64,000 nt of DNA, taken from NCBI GenBank assembly GCA_018381235.1, contig JAGZSF010000012.1, positions 1-64,000 of the forward strand. Direction: 5' to 3'. The notes beneath the pieces are model-generated. The model saw only the letters and a program-made list of their open reading frames with translations, was not told the DNA's origin and ran no database searches. Both the position numbers and the translations under genes were made by a program. Shown piece by piece: positions 33,259-42,332 of this stretch. Position 1 is the stretch's first letter. The number at the start of each line of letters is the position of its first letter. Origin of the DNA: Collinsella sp. (lineage in GTDB: Bacteria; Actinomycetota; Coriobacteriia; Coriobacteriales; Coriobacteriaceae).

Positions 33259-34149
33259 ATGGCAGAGCAGCAGCTTATCGGAGCGCTCGAGGCCGGTGGC
33301 ACCAAGATGGTCTGCGCCACGGGCTATGCGGACGGTACGGTCCTAGAGCGCGAGCAGATCGCGACCACGACCCCGCAGGAGACCGTTGAGGCCGTCAACG
33401 CATGGTTTGCCGACAAGGGCATCGCCGCGCTGGGCATCGGCGCCTTTGGCCCCACCGCAGTCAACCCTGCCTCGCCCCAATACGGCAAGATCCTGGAGAC
33501 GCCCAAAACGGCATGGCGCTACTTTGACCTGCTGGGCACTATCCAAAACGAGCTCAATATCCCCTGCGGCTACGATACCGACGTCAACGTCGCCTGCCTG
33601 GGCGAGGTCACGTTTGGTTGCGCCAAGGGCCTCACCGACGTGGTCTACCTGACCATCGGCACCGGCGTGGGCGCCGGCGTGCTCTCGGGCGGTAAGCTCG
33701 TGCACGGCATGATGCATCCCGAGGCCGGCCACATCCTGGTCACGCGCGACCCGCGCGACACCATTGGCGAGCACAGCGCCTGCCCCTTCCACGACAACTG
33801 TCTCGAGGGCCTCATCGCCGGCCCCGGCGTTAAAAAGCGCTGGGATGGCAAGAGCGCCGGAGACATGGCCGATGACCCGGAGGCCATGGACCTGCTCGCC
33901 GGCTATCTGGCACAGGCGCTCATGACCTACACGCTGTGCTACGCGCCGCAAAAGATCATCATCGGCGGCGGCGTGGCCGACCACACCCCCATCGTGCCGC
34001 TCGCACGCAAGAAATGTGCCGAAATGCTCAACGGCTATATCGTCACGCCCGAGGTCAACGACATCGATACCTACATTGTCAACAACAGCCTCGAGGGCAA
34101 GCAGGGCATCATGGGTTGCCTTGCCCTGGGCGCACAGGCGCTTCAGTAA
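33259..34149 (+). CDS. ROK-family sugar kinase (fructokinase-like)
   Basis: A 296-residue sugar kinase. GAGAGAGGA precedes the ATG. It opens GALEAGGTKMVCA, the ROK phosphate-binding motif, and continues with GIGAFGP, TIGTGVGAGV and a zinc site H-x-C/H-x-C (GHIL...GEHSACPFHDNCLEGL) that is common to ROK fructokinases. GYDTDVNVACLGE contains the catalytic Asp. ATP-dependent phosphorylation of fructose or a related hexose is the most likely reaction; the zinc-type motif and length match ScrK-like enzymes. It stands alone between two terminators. Confidence 0.88.
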   Translation: MAEQQLIGALEAGGTKMVCATGYADGTVLEREQIATTTPQETVEAVNAWFADKGIAALGIGAFGPTAVNPASPQYGKILETPKTAWRYFDLLGTIQNELNIPCGYDTDVNVACLGEVTFGCAKGLTDVVYLTIGTGVGAGVLSGGKLVHGMMHPEAGHILVTRDPRDTIGEHSACPFHDNCLEGLIAGPGVKKRWDGKSAGDMADDPEAMDLLAGYLAQALMTYTLCYAPQKIIIGGGVADHTPIVPLARKKCAEMLNGYIVTPEVNDIDTYIVNNSLEGKQGIMGCLALGAQALQ

Positions 34150-34232
34150 CAGACGCACCCACGGGGCGTGGCGCGCCCAGCAAATCCGACCAATGGAACG
34201 ACGCCACCACGCCTCATATAAGCCCTCAAATA

Positions 34233-34278
34233 AAAAAGGCCGCCTAGGACCAAACAATACGTCCTAGGCGGCCTTTTT
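34233..34278. terminator. Bidirectional terminator between ROK kinase and VanZ
   Basis: AAAAAGGCCGCCTAGGAC and its exact complement form an 18-bp stem around a 10-base loop, with A/T tracts on both sides, so it serves both convergent genes. The VanZ-family stop codon (TAG) lies inside the stem. Confidence 0.95.
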
Positions 34279-34713
34279 GGCGTACATCAGCGACCGTAAG
34301 AGATATCGGAGCACAACGCCCATTGCCGCTCCACAGCAGTCGATCATCACATCGGTGATCATGCCGGCGCGTCCCGGCACAAAGAGCTGAATCGTCTCGT
34401 CGATCGAGGGAATCAGCAGCAGGAACACCGCCGTGGGCAGCAGCACGTCAAAGGTGTGCCGGCCCTCAAAATCAAAAGCGTGCGTTGCCAGGATGCCGAG
34501 CACCATATACTCGGTAAAATGCGCGCACTTGCGAACAACAAAGTTGGTCACCCATTCATATGGAAGTCCCACGCCGTGCAGGAAACCGCGGATAGCTTCC
34601 ATGACCGTTAGGCTCAGCGAGCCCGACCCCGAGCCGGGAACCAGCGAATTGCCCCAGATCAAGAGCGCCATCAGGCAGGTCACGACCGCCCATTTTCGAT
34701 TCATCTTAACCAT
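34264..34713 (-). CDS. VanZ-like membrane protein
   Basis: A 149-residue membrane protein of the VanZ family. Four hydrophobic segments are visible (near residues 9-27, 65-85, 90-108, 118-138). The family signature RKCAHFTEY (residues 62-70) and the DETIQLF motif are present. VanZ is named for teicoplanin resistance, but most family members have unknown function. The last codons AAA AAG GCC GCC TAG lie within the terminator stem. The start ATG follows the previous gene's stop by 7 bases, with the GGAGG of that gene's last codons as ribosome site, so they form a two-gene unit. Confidence 0.88.
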   Translation of the reverse strand: MVKMNRKWAVVTCLMALLIWGNSLVPGSGSGSLSLTVMEAIRGFLHGVGLPYEWVTNFVVRKCAHFTEYMVLGILATHAFDFEGRHTFDVLLPTAVFLLLIPSIDETIQLFVPGRAGMITDVMIDCCGAAMGVVLRYLLRSLMYAKKAA

Positions 34714-34720
34714 GCAGAAG

Positions 34721-36121
34721 TTATGCCTCCGCGCGGAGCGGCGCGAAGCTGGCGGTACCGCCCTCGATAACGCTCAGATAGGCACGGCCCGTACGCTTGG
34801 CGGTAGAGAACTGCAGGCGCTCGATCTCTTCCTCGAGGATCTGATTGACGCGCTCGTGACGACGATTTTCCATAATGCCGGCGGCAATAGCCTCGGCCCG
34901 CTCGATGCTCTCGCGCGAGATACGGGCGGTATCCTCGGGGAACACAGCGCTGTGACGGCCGACATAGGCGGGAGCAGCAGGCTGAGGGGCAGCGACGGGA
35001 GTGGGGACTGCAACAGGAGCGGGCTCGTCAATCTCATCCAGAATCGCGGTGGCGGCGGCCCACATGTCCTCGTGGCCCGAGTAATCGGCCATGGGGACAT
35101 CGACCTCGAGCGAGGCGTCCGGAAGGTCGCCGGTGTCGATGCGATCTTGGGCATCAATCGATGCGGTGATGGCTGCAGGTTCATCGAGGTCGTCAAGATC
35201 GATGTCCGCGGCACCGGAGATGATAGGCATGCTGGCGAGGTTTGCGTTGTACGGCGCAGCCTCAGCCGCCTGCTGCTGAGCAGGAGCGCCCCAAAGCGAG
35301 CTCTCGGCGGCACGGCGGGCGGCAACGGCCTCCTCGTCCGCGGTAATGGCTTCATCAACGTACGAATAATCGGCAGAAGCGTTCGCGTCGCCCGAGGTAG
35401 CGTTGTAGGCGTTATTGGCTGCCGCGTTGGCAACGAGTGCCACGAAAGCCGCCGTGCTGCCCGCAGGGGCGGCCTGGGAGCCCGACACGGCGCGCGCCGC
35501 GGCGGCGATGTCGTCACGATTGAAGGAGCCGGTCTGCCCGCCGTTGGTAAGCTCGTCGATGGCGACTTGATAGACGTCGCGCGAGTGTGCAGGGTCGCAG
35601 CTCACCGGCGAATCGTCGTCGAGCATACTGTCGATCATGGACCAAGCCTCGGCCTCGTCCATAGCATCTGCGGCTCGAGCGATGGTAGGGACACCATCAT
35701 CGGCATGACGGCGCTGGAACGCACCAGTCAGGCCGGAAAGGTATGCCGAGGTAGACTGCTCCGCCTGAGCCTGAGAAGCAGAAGCCGCAGCGTAAGGAGT
35801 CGCATCCTGCTGCTGAGCCGGAATCGAGGCGGTCTTGAACTCACTTTGATGTTGATTGAGATTGGCAGCACCGCCCATGGCATCGGGCTGGAACAGACGC
35901 TCTTCACGCTGCGCACGGTACTCGGAGATGCCCAGCGAGGCGGCATAGATACCCACGCCCGCCACCGCGCCCACGGCGAAGGGAACCGCACCCGCCACGA
36001 CCGTCTCGTTCACCGACGAAAACGGCAGCGTCGCGGCATACATAACCACGGGGGCGGCCAGGCCGATCCCGCACGAAAGTCCGGCAAGGACTGCTCGTTG
36101 TGTTGCATCAGAAGAAGCCAT
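34721..36121 (-). CDS. Coriobacterial membrane protein with long acidic/alanine-rich region
   Basis: A 466-residue protein without a recognised family. GGGGAGAGCTC precedes the ATG. Two hydrophobic segments lie at the N-terminus (VLAGLSCGIGLAAPVVMYAA and VAGAVPFAVGAVAGVGIYAA). The rest is Ala/Asp/Glu/Gln-rich and mostly disordered (residues 80-400), ending with a helical, charged C-terminal region (RRHERVNQILEEEIERLQF). The topology suggests two membrane helices with a large cytoplasmic tail. It is followed 7 bases later by the VanZ-like gene. No function is proposed. Confidence 0.75.
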   Translation of the reverse strand: MASSDATQRAVLAGLSCGIGLAAPVVMYAATLPFSSVNETVVAGAVPFAVGAVAGVGIYAASLGISEYRAQREERLFQPDAMGGAANLNQHQSEFKTASIPAQQQDATPYAAASASQAQAEQSTSAYLSGLTGAFQRRHADDGVPTIARAADAMDEAEAWSMIDSMLDDDSPVSCDPAHSRDVYQVAIDELTNGGQTGSFNRDDIAAAARAVSGSQAAPAGSTAAFVALVANAAANNAYNATSGDANASADYSYVDEAITADEEAVAARRAAESSLWGAPAQQQAAEAAPYNANLASMPIISGAADIDLDDLDEPAAITASIDAQDRIDTGDLPDASLEVDVPMADYSGHEDMWAAATAILDEIDEPAPVAVPTPVAAPQPAAPAYVGRHSAVFPEDTARISRESIERAEAIAAGIMENRRHERVNQILEEEIERLQFSTAKRTGRAYLSVIEGGTASFAPLRAEA

Positions 36122-36363
36122 GAGCTCTCCCCATCTTCCAGCACCCAAATCGCATCATTCAGTTGGCTGCGCGAGAGAAGATGAAGCGGGGCTATGCCCC
36201 AAAGCAACGGTATATGGTTCGTTTCATCTGCGTTTTCCGTCGCGAAGCTTAAAAGCTATTATGCGAAACCGCCCTGTCGATTGCAAGCGACGATGTCGGA
36301 TTGAAACGGGAAACCTGCTGCTTGCCAGTCTTATGGTCGATAACTGGCGCCGAGTGGCGATAT

Positions 36364-36392
36364 AAAAAGGGCCGAGGCGCAAGCCCCGACCC
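36364..36392 (-). terminator. Terminator of rho
   Basis: Minus strand: GGGTCGGGGC TTGC GCCTCGGCCC, 10-bp stem with two wobble pairs, followed by TTTTTAT. It lies 40 bases after the rho stop. Confidence 0.85.
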
Positions 36393-36431
36393 TTCATCGC
36401 GCCGGCAATAACGCCGCGTGCGGTTGACGAC

Positions 36432-39014
36432 TTAGAACGTCTGCTCGTAGTCGCTATGCTTTTTGGCCGAACGCACCAGGAACTCCTGGTTGGTGTTGGT
36501 GCCCTTGAGGCCCTTGATAAACGATGCGGCCGCGCGCTCGGTATTGTTCATGCCGGCGAGGATGCGACGCAGACCAAAGACAAACGGGCGCATCTGCTCG
36601 TCGACCAGCAGGTCCTCGTTGCGCGTACCCGAGGCAACAGGGTCGATGGCCGGGAAAATGCGGCGATCGGCCAGGTCGCGGTCGAGCTTGAGCTCCATGT
36701 TGCCGGTACCCTTGAACTCCTCAAAGATGACCTCGTCCATCTTGGAACCGGTATCGATGAGTGCGGAGGCCAGGATGGTGAGCGAGCCACCGTTCTCGAT
36801 ATTGCGGGCTGCACCCAGAAAACGCTTGGGCGGATACAGTGCCGCCGAATCAACGCCGCCCGAAAGGATGCGGCCTGAGGCGGGCGCCGCCAAGTTGTAG
36901 GCGCGGGCAAGACGCGTGATGGAGTCGAGCACAACTACAACATCGCCGCCCAGTTCCACGATGCGCTTGGCGCGCTCGATGACGAGCTCTGCCACGCGAG
37001 TGTGGTTGTCGGCGGGCATATCGAAGGTCGACGCCACAACCTCGCCCTTGATGGAACGCTGCATATCGGTGACCTCTTCGGGGCGCTCGTCGACGAGCAG
37101 GCAGATGAGGTGCACCTCGGGGTTGTTAATCGAGATAGACTGGCAGATTTTCTTGAGGATCGTCGTCTTGCCGGCCTTAGGCGGGGACACAATCAGGCCA
37201 CGCTGACCCTTGCCGATCGGCGACACGATGTCGATGGCACGACCGGTAATGGAATCCTTGCCATGCTCCATGCGCAGCGGCTCGTTGGGATAGACCGGGG
37301 TGAGGTCGCCGAACTTGGGGCGATTGCGAATCTGCTCAGGATCCATGCCGTTGACGGTCGTGATCTTGGCGAGGCCGGCGCGCTTGTCGCCGCCGCGCGA
37401 AGGACGCAGCGAGCCCTCGATGACATCGCCCGTGCGCAGACGCGCGGAACGGATGAGGTATGCGGGCACGAAGGCGTCGTCGTTGGACTTCATGTAGCCA
37501 TGGGCGTGGATGATGCCGGAGCTGTCTGGGCGAATCTGCAGAATGCCCTTGATATCGCGGAAACCCTCGGCCTTTGCGGCGGTAGTGTAGATCTCCTCGA
37601 CGAGCTCGGCCTTCTTCTTGCCGGTCGTCTCGATCTCGAACTCCTTGGCCTTCTCGCGCAGCTCGGCGACCTTCATGGCCGCGAGCTCCTCGCGCGAAAG
37701 CGTGGGCTCAGTCGGAGCGGCATTGCGCTCCTTATTGCGCTGCTTGCGGTCGCGCTGACGGTTGCGGCGATCGTTGTTACGCTCGTCCTTGCGCTCGTTG
37801 CGGTCATTACGCTCGTCGTTGCGCTTGTGCTGACGGCGGTTGGGGCGAGCGCTCTCTTCGGTCTCGACGGGGGCGGTGCCATCGGTTGCGGAGGCGTCTT
37901 CGTTAGCCGAAGCATCATCGCTGGCCTCGGCATTGGAATCGCCCTGCGGCTCGGCCTCGGCATGCTGCTCGACGGCCTTGGCCTTAGCGGACTTCTTGCG
38001 ACCGCGCTTGGGCTTCTCGGACGCAGACTGTTCGACGTCTTGGGGCTCGGCGGCATCAGTCGATGCATCGGCGGTCGTCTCGGCGGAAACCTCGGACGCA
38101 CCCTTCTTGGCAGCCTTGGCCTTGGACGTGCGCTTAGCAGCAGTACGATGGCTGCGACCAGGACGGACGTCGGCGGGCTCGACATCGGCAGAAACGGCCT
38201 CGGAAGTCGTAGCATCCTGGACGGGCGCGTCGGCAGCGGTTGCAGGCTCGGCGGTCGCCGCAGCATCCCGAGCGGCGGCGGCTGCGGCTGCGGCCTTCTC
38301 GGCCTCGACGAAAGCCTTGGGCTTGCGACCGCGACGGTGCGGGCGCAAAGCCGGATCGACAACGGGAACTTCGCTGGCCTCGACAGGCGCAGCGGGCTCA
38401 ACAGGCGATGTGCCCTCCCCTGCCGCGGAACGGACCGAAGCCTCAGCGAGCTCGGGGGTTACCTGATCGGCAACCTGCTCGGCCTTAGCAGCCGTGCGAC
38501 GGCGTGTGCGCGGTACCGGCTTCTCGGTTGGCTGGTCGGCGACAGGGGTCTCGGTGGCGGCAGGCGTCTCGGGCACAAACGGAGCTGCAAGCTCGGTCAG
38601 AGCCGCGGCCTCACGCTCGGCAGCACGACGGCGGGCGCGCACCACCTGAGCCTCGCTAATCTGCGCCAACGCACGTGCCTGCGCGACCTCATCGGAAATC
38701 GGCGCCGAGGAGTCAGCTGCAACGGTACGCTTGGCGCGCGTCGTGCGCGTGGTACGGCGCTTGGGCTTGGTGACCTCCTCGCCGTCATCGGCAGGCTTGG
38801 CCGCGCGGCGCGTACGCTTGGGCTTTGCCGGAGCAGCCTCCTCACCAGTTGCAGACACGGCCTTCTCAGCCGCTACAGGCGTAGGCGTCGAAGCAGCCTT
38901 AGGCGTCTCAGGAGCCGAGGCTTGCGCGGACGCCGCGACCTGGTCCGACGCAACCGGTGCAGCGGGAGCGGCTTGCGTCGTCGTTATTTCGTTTTCTTGC
39001 TGTTGATCAGACAC
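36432..39014 (-). CDS. rho: Transcription termination factor Rho with long N-terminal extension
   Basis: An 860-residue Rho, a hexameric RNA helicase that ends transcription. Residues 1-430 are low-complexity Ala/Pro/Glu with Lys/Arg clusters and an arginine-rich segment (RRQHKRNDERNDRNERKDER), as in some Actinobacteria. The conserved part follows: a Rho N-terminal SAP-like helix segment (MKVAELREKAKEF), an RNA-binding cold-shock fold (DIKGILQIRPDSSGIIHAHGYMKS), Walker A PPKAGKTT (K616), Walker B VVVVLDSITRLA and the C-terminal GTGNMELKLDRDLADRRIFPAIDP. The GTG start lacks a strong ribosome site. A 525-base upstream gap separates it from argS. The extension probably binds RNA, known for other actinobacterial Rho proteins, inferred here. 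Confidence 0.95.
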   Translation of the reverse strand: MSDQQQENEITTTQAAPAAPVASDQVAASAQASAPETPKAASTPTPVAAEKAVSATGEEAAPAKPKRTRRAAKPADDGEEVTKPKRRTTRTTRAKRTVAADSSAPISDEVAQARALAQISEAQVVRARRRAAEREAAALTELAAPFVPETPAATETPVADQPTEKPVPRTRRRTAAKAEQVADQVTPELAEASVRSAAGEGTSPVEPAAPVEASEVPVVDPALRPHRRGRKPKAFVEAEKAAAAAAAARDAAATAEPATAADAPVQDATTSEAVSADVEPADVRPGRSHRTAAKRTSKAKAAKKGASEVSAETTADASTDAAEPQDVEQSASEKPKRGRKKSAKAKAVEQHAEAEPQGDSNAEASDDASANEDASATDGTAPVETEESARPNRRQHKRNDERNDRNERKDERNNDRRNRQRDRKQRNKERNAAPTEPTLSREELAAMKVAELREKAKEFEIETTGKKKAELVEEIYTTAAKAEGFRDIKGILQIRPDSSGIIHAHGYMKSNDDAFVPAYLIRSARLRTGDVIEGSLRPSRGGDKRAGLAKITTVNGMDPEQIRNRPKFGDLTPVYPNEPLRMEHGKDSITGRAIDIVSPIGKGQRGLIVSPPKAGKTTILKKICQSISINNPEVHLICLLVDERPEEVTDMQRSIKGEVVASTFDMPADNHTRVAELVIERAKRIVELGGDVVVVLDSITRLARAYNLAAPASGRILSGGVDSAALYPPKRFLGAARNIENGGSLTILASALIDTGSKMDEVIFEEFKGTGNMELKLDRDLADRRIFPAIDPVASGTRNEDLLVDEQMRPFVFGLRRILAGMNNTERAAASFIKGLKGTNTNQEFLVRSAKKHSDYEQTF

Positions 39015-39187
39015 AGTGTTTGCTCAACTTTCTTTTCAAGCCCTGTGATCACATGCTCCCTGCATAAACCTTCAGGGCGGCTAAACAGTCTAGTTCCGTT
39101 CAAAACGACGGACATCATTGATCTGTATCGAGATGATTGCGTCAATTACGCAGCGTTAGTGTAACACAACCGCTGCCACCTGCAACT

Positions 39188-39219
39188 TAGTCATTGGGGA
39201 CGTTCTTAAACGACTAGTC
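39188..39219. repeat. Short palindromic repeat TAGTC...GACTAGTC, copy 1
   Basis: A 32-base unit beginning TAGTCATTGGGGACGTT and ending ACGACTAGTC; the other copy at 58567-58598 differs at one base. Ends are complementary (TAGTC / GACTA). It lies in the gap between rho and argS. Confidence 0.7.
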
Positions 39220-39269
39220 AAAAGGGACACTCTTTGGTTTAACACCCACAAATCTGACTGCCTCCGCCA

Positions 39270-39419
39270 AAACTATGGCGGTTTACTACGATGAATCGCT
39301 CAACCGCGACCACTCCGAAACTTGTTGAACTAAAACCGCAGGTAGATGCCTTGCACTTTTTAGCGAAAAGCCGGCGTGGTTGGAATATCTCAATTCATCG
39401 TAGTAAACCGGCATAGTTT
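39270..39419. repeat. 150-bp inverted-repeat element A
   Basis: A 27-base left arm (39270-39296) and right arm (39393-39419) are inverted copies with 26 matches. Between them is non-coding DNA with the core TAAAACCGCAGGT at 39331-39343. The core is shared, in the opposite orientation, with the element at 60471-60593, whose arms have a different sequence. MITE-like or structured-RNA element. This and the short repeat explain most of the 525-base gap 39015-39542. Confidence 0.8.
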
Positions 39420-39463
39420 CGTATTTCCAGCAGTTCCAAATTCGTCAATACGTCGGCGTTTGC

Positions 39464-39497
39464 AAAAAAGCCCGACCTCCGTAGGAGATCGGGCTTT
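39464..39497 (-). terminator. Terminator of argS
   Basis: Minus strand: AAAGCCCGATCTCC pairs with GGAGGTCGGGCTTT (one wobble) around TAC, followed by TTT. It is ~45 bases after the argS stop. Confidence 0.9.
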
Positions 39498-39542
39498 CAA
39501 GGCTTAGTTAAACCAAGTCTGTACGGTCAAATGACTCGATGA

Positions 39543-41396
39543 TTACATCTGCTCGGGCACGGAAACGCCAACGAGGGTGAGCACCAGGGCGAGCGTCACG
39601 CGAACGGCATCGCAAGCGGCCAGACGAGCGCGCGAAAGCTCGGGGTCGACGGGACGGCCCTCGCTCGGCAGCACCTGGCAGGCAGCGTAGAAGCTGTGGA
39701 AGTCGCCGGCGAGTTCCTCGGCAAAGTGCGTCAGACGGAACGGGGCGCGATCTCGAGCGCAGCTGGCGATGAGGTCGGTGAGCTCGTTGAGCTTACGCGA
39801 AAGGGCAAGCTCGGTCGGGTCGGTCAGCAGCGAGTAATCGACGTTCTCACCGATGGCCTTGGCGGCGACGGCCTTCATGCCCATCTCGTCAGCCTGCTCG
39901 GGCGTAACGTCAGCGGCACGACGCAGGATGGAGCACACGCGGGCGTGAGCGTACTGCACGTAGTACACCGGGTTGGAGTTGTCGCGCTTCTTAACGGCCT
40001 CGATATCGAAGTCGACCATCTGGTTGGAGCTCTTGGAGATGAGCGTGTAGCGAGCGGCATCGGAGCCGACCTCGTCGACGAGCTCCTGCAGGGTCACCAT
40101 GGTGCCCTTGCGCTTGGACATACGGACGGGTTTGCCGTTGCGCAGCAGGTTGACGAGCTGGCCCAGCAGAACCTCAAACTTGCCGGGATAGCCAAGAGCG
40201 TCGCAGACGCAGCGGACGCGCTCGATGTAGCCGTGGTGGTCGGCGCCCCAGATGTCGATGACGTGATCGACGCGCTGGAACTTATCCCAGTGATAGGCAA
40301 CGTCGGAGGCGAAGTAGGTGTACTCGCCGTCGGACTTGATCAGGACGCGGTCCTTGTCGTCGCCCAGGTCGGTGGAGCGGAACCACAGGGCGCCGTCCTT
40401 GGTGTAGAGGTAGCCCATCTTGTCGAGCTTCTCAAAAGCGCGGTCGACGGCGGAGGTGCCGGCGGTCTCGCCCTCGGTGTCCTTCACATACAGCGAGCGC
40501 TCGGAGAACCAACGATCGAAGTCGCAGTTAACGGCATGGCAAAGGTCGCGCATGTTGTCGACCATCTTTACGTAGCCGCGCTCGCGGAAGCTCTCCATGC
40601 GCTCCTGAGGATCGGCGTCGACCCACTTATCGCCGTCGGTGCGCCAGAACTCGGCAGCCTCGTCGATGATGTAGTCGCCGCCGTAGGAGTCCTTGCCAAG
40701 AGTCTCGGCAAAGTTGTCCTGATACGGATGGGTCTCGGGGTGCTCGTCGTTCTCGTCGGCAACAAAGGCGTCGCGGTCGGCGATCAGCAGCTTGTGAGCC
40801 TCGTCGATATCAACGCCCTGCTTGGCGATGATGTCGGCAAGCTGCATATAGCGCGTGCTGATGGAGTTGCCGAAGGTGTTCATCTGAGAGCCGTGGTCGT
40901 TGATGTAGAACTCACGCTGGATGTCGTAACCGGCGTGGTCCATAACACGGCAGAGGGAGTCGCCCAGAGCGGCCCAGCGGCCATGGCCGATGTGCATGGG
41001 GCCGACGGGGTTGGCGGAGACGAACTCGACCTGGGTCTTCAGGCCGCCGCCGACGTTGGACTTAGCGAAGTCCATGCCCTTCTCGCGGGCCTCGCCGAAG
41101 ATGGCATTCTTGACGGCAACGGAAAGGTAGAAGTTGATGAAGCCAGGGCCGGCGATCTCGACCTTCTCGATCGCGGGATCCTCGGGCATATGGGCAACGA
41201 CAGCCTCGGCGATCTTGCGCGGGGCGCAGTGAGCCAGCTTGGCGGACTTCAGGGCCATGGTAGAGGTCCACTCGCCATGAGAAGTGTCAGCCGGTCGCTC
41301 GATAGCGCAATCGTCAAGTTTAAATGCGGAAAGGTCGCCGGCCTCCTGGGCCGCAGCAAGCGCAGCGCGTACCAGCTCTTCAATCTTCTCGGGCAT
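39543..41396 (-). CDS. argS: Arginyl-tRNA synthetase
   Basis: A 617-residue class I synthetase charging tRNA-Arg. AAGGAGGATCT precedes the ATG at 41396. The HIGH motif is PVGPMHIGHGRWAALG. The KMSKS-like loop is VRMSKRKGT. The N-terminal Add1-type domain (residues 1-100) and the C-terminal DALR anticodon domain (RARLAACDAVRVTLALVLTLVGVSVPEQM) are present. The sequence has the AMSK-type substitution normal for ArgS. It is alone in its transcript, with a terminator and the rho region downstream. Confidence 0.97.
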   Translation of the reverse strand: MPEKIEELVRAALAAAQEAGDLSAFKLDDCAIERPADTSHGEWTSTMALKSAKLAHCAPRKIAEAVVAHMPEDPAIEKVEIAGPGFINFYLSVAVKNAIFGEAREKGMDFAKSNVGGGLKTQVEFVSANPVGPMHIGHGRWAALGDSLCRVMDHAGYDIQREFYINDHGSQMNTFGNSISTRYMQLADIIAKQGVDIDEAHKLLIADRDAFVADENDEHPETHPYQDNFAETLGKDSYGGDYIIDEAAEFWRTDGDKWVDADPQERMESFRERGYVKMVDNMRDLCHAVNCDFDRWFSERSLYVKDTEGETAGTSAVDRAFEKLDKMGYLYTKDGALWFRSTDLGDDKDRVLIKSDGEYTYFASDVAYHWDKFQRVDHVIDIWGADHHGYIERVRCVCDALGYPGKFEVLLGQLVNLLRNGKPVRMSKRKGTMVTLQELVDEVGSDAARYTLISKSSNQMVDFDIEAVKKRDNSNPVYYVQYAHARVCSILRRAADVTPEQADEMGMKAVAAKAIGENVDYSLLTDPTELALSRKLNELTDLIASCARDRAPFRLTHFAEELAGDFHSFYAACQVLPSEGRPVDPELSRARLAACDAVRVTLALVLTLVGVSVPEQM

Positions 41397-41738
41397 AGAT
41401 CCTCCTTGTGTTAAAGCCCCCGAGCTCTTGGTCACTCGTAGGGCAAAAGCCAGAGTTTGTAGCACTCTATCACAAGCGACGGGCACTGTCGCAGGGTAAA
41501 GCTAATAGATATTGCATATGCACAAAAATGACTACAGCTTGTATGGAGTCACTCAAAGATGCCGGTCTGCCTGCAGATTATGCAGGCGTTGAAAATGCAT
41601 AAAGGTGTGAATGAGCTGCGTCTGTTATCGAATACTCTTACCTATCAGAGTTGTGTGCTTTTCCTGCATAAAGTACGGGTTTGCGCACGTCAGCGTGTTA
41701 TTCTAGACATACGTAAATTCGTATAAGTTGGAGGTAGC

Positions 41739-42224
41739 ATGTTCTCAATCGGTCAACACGTCATTCATCCGGGTCAGGGAGTCTGCACCGTCGTCGGTTT
41801 TAGGGACGACACACCGCAGCCCATGCTGCTGCTCGAGACCAAGCAGGGACATGCGCAGACGATCCTCATGTACCCCGTGGCGCAGGCCGACCGTTTGCAC
41901 GCCGCCATCTCTCAACAAGATGCCGAGCACCTGCTGAGCCACTACGACGAGCTGGAGTGCGACACCTTTACCGAGCGCAACAGCTCACTTGAGGAGACGC
42001 ACTTTAAGCAGCAGCTCAAGCTGGGTGCGCCCGAGACGGTCCGCGTGGCAAAGACCATGATGCACCGCATTCGCCAGGCCGAGGAAGCTGATAAAAAGCC
42101 CAGCTCCTACTACATGCGCGTACTCAAGGAAGCCAAGCGCCGCTCCATCGAGGAGTTCGCTGTGGCCTTGGGCGTCACCGAGGAGGATGCTGAAGCCCGC
42201 CTAGCCCAAGCCGCCCTCAACTAA
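41739..42224 (+). CDS. CarD-family RNA polymerase-binding regulator
   Basis: A 161-residue CarD/CdnL-type protein. GTTGGAGGTAG precedes the ATG. The N-terminal RID domain begins MFSIGQHVIHPGQGVCTVVGF, the hallmark of CarD and of the Mfd-binding family; it contacts the RNA polymerase beta subunit and stabilises open promoter complexes. The C-terminal half is a helical DNA-binding-type domain (YYMRVLKEAKRRSIEEFAVALGVTEEDAEARL). The upstream region 41397-41738 (about 340 bases) has no other recognisable gene. A hairpin terminator built from the CCACCAC repeat follows. Confidence 0.9.
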   Translation: MFSIGQHVIHPGQGVCTVVGFRDDTPQPMLLLETKQGHAQTILMYPVAQADRLHAAISQQDAEHLLSHYDELECDTFTERNSSLEETHFKQQLKLGAPETVRVAKTMMHRIRQAEEADKKPSSYYMRVLKEAKRRSIEEFAVALGVTEEDAEARLAQAALN

Positions 42225-42237
42225 CCCAACCGCGCCA

Positions 42238-42278
42238 AAAACCACCACAAAGGGGACAGGCACCTTTGTGGTGGTTTT
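42238..42278. repeat. CCACCACAAAGG palindrome, copy 1
   Basis: AAAACCACCACAAAGG and CCTTTGTGGTGGTTTT form a 16-bp perfect stem around GGACAGGCA. It is 13 bases after carD and acts as its terminator (A tract one side, T tract other side). First of six copies in the window. Confidence 0.92.
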
Positions 42279-42332
42279 CTTGTTCTAGTAGTATTCATTC
42301 TTATCGATACCCACGAGCACAAGGAGTCTCTT

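Noticed and set aside
41528..41602. 24-codon ORF before carD
   Set aside because: No ribosome site and no recognisable sequence; chance open frame in the intergenic region.
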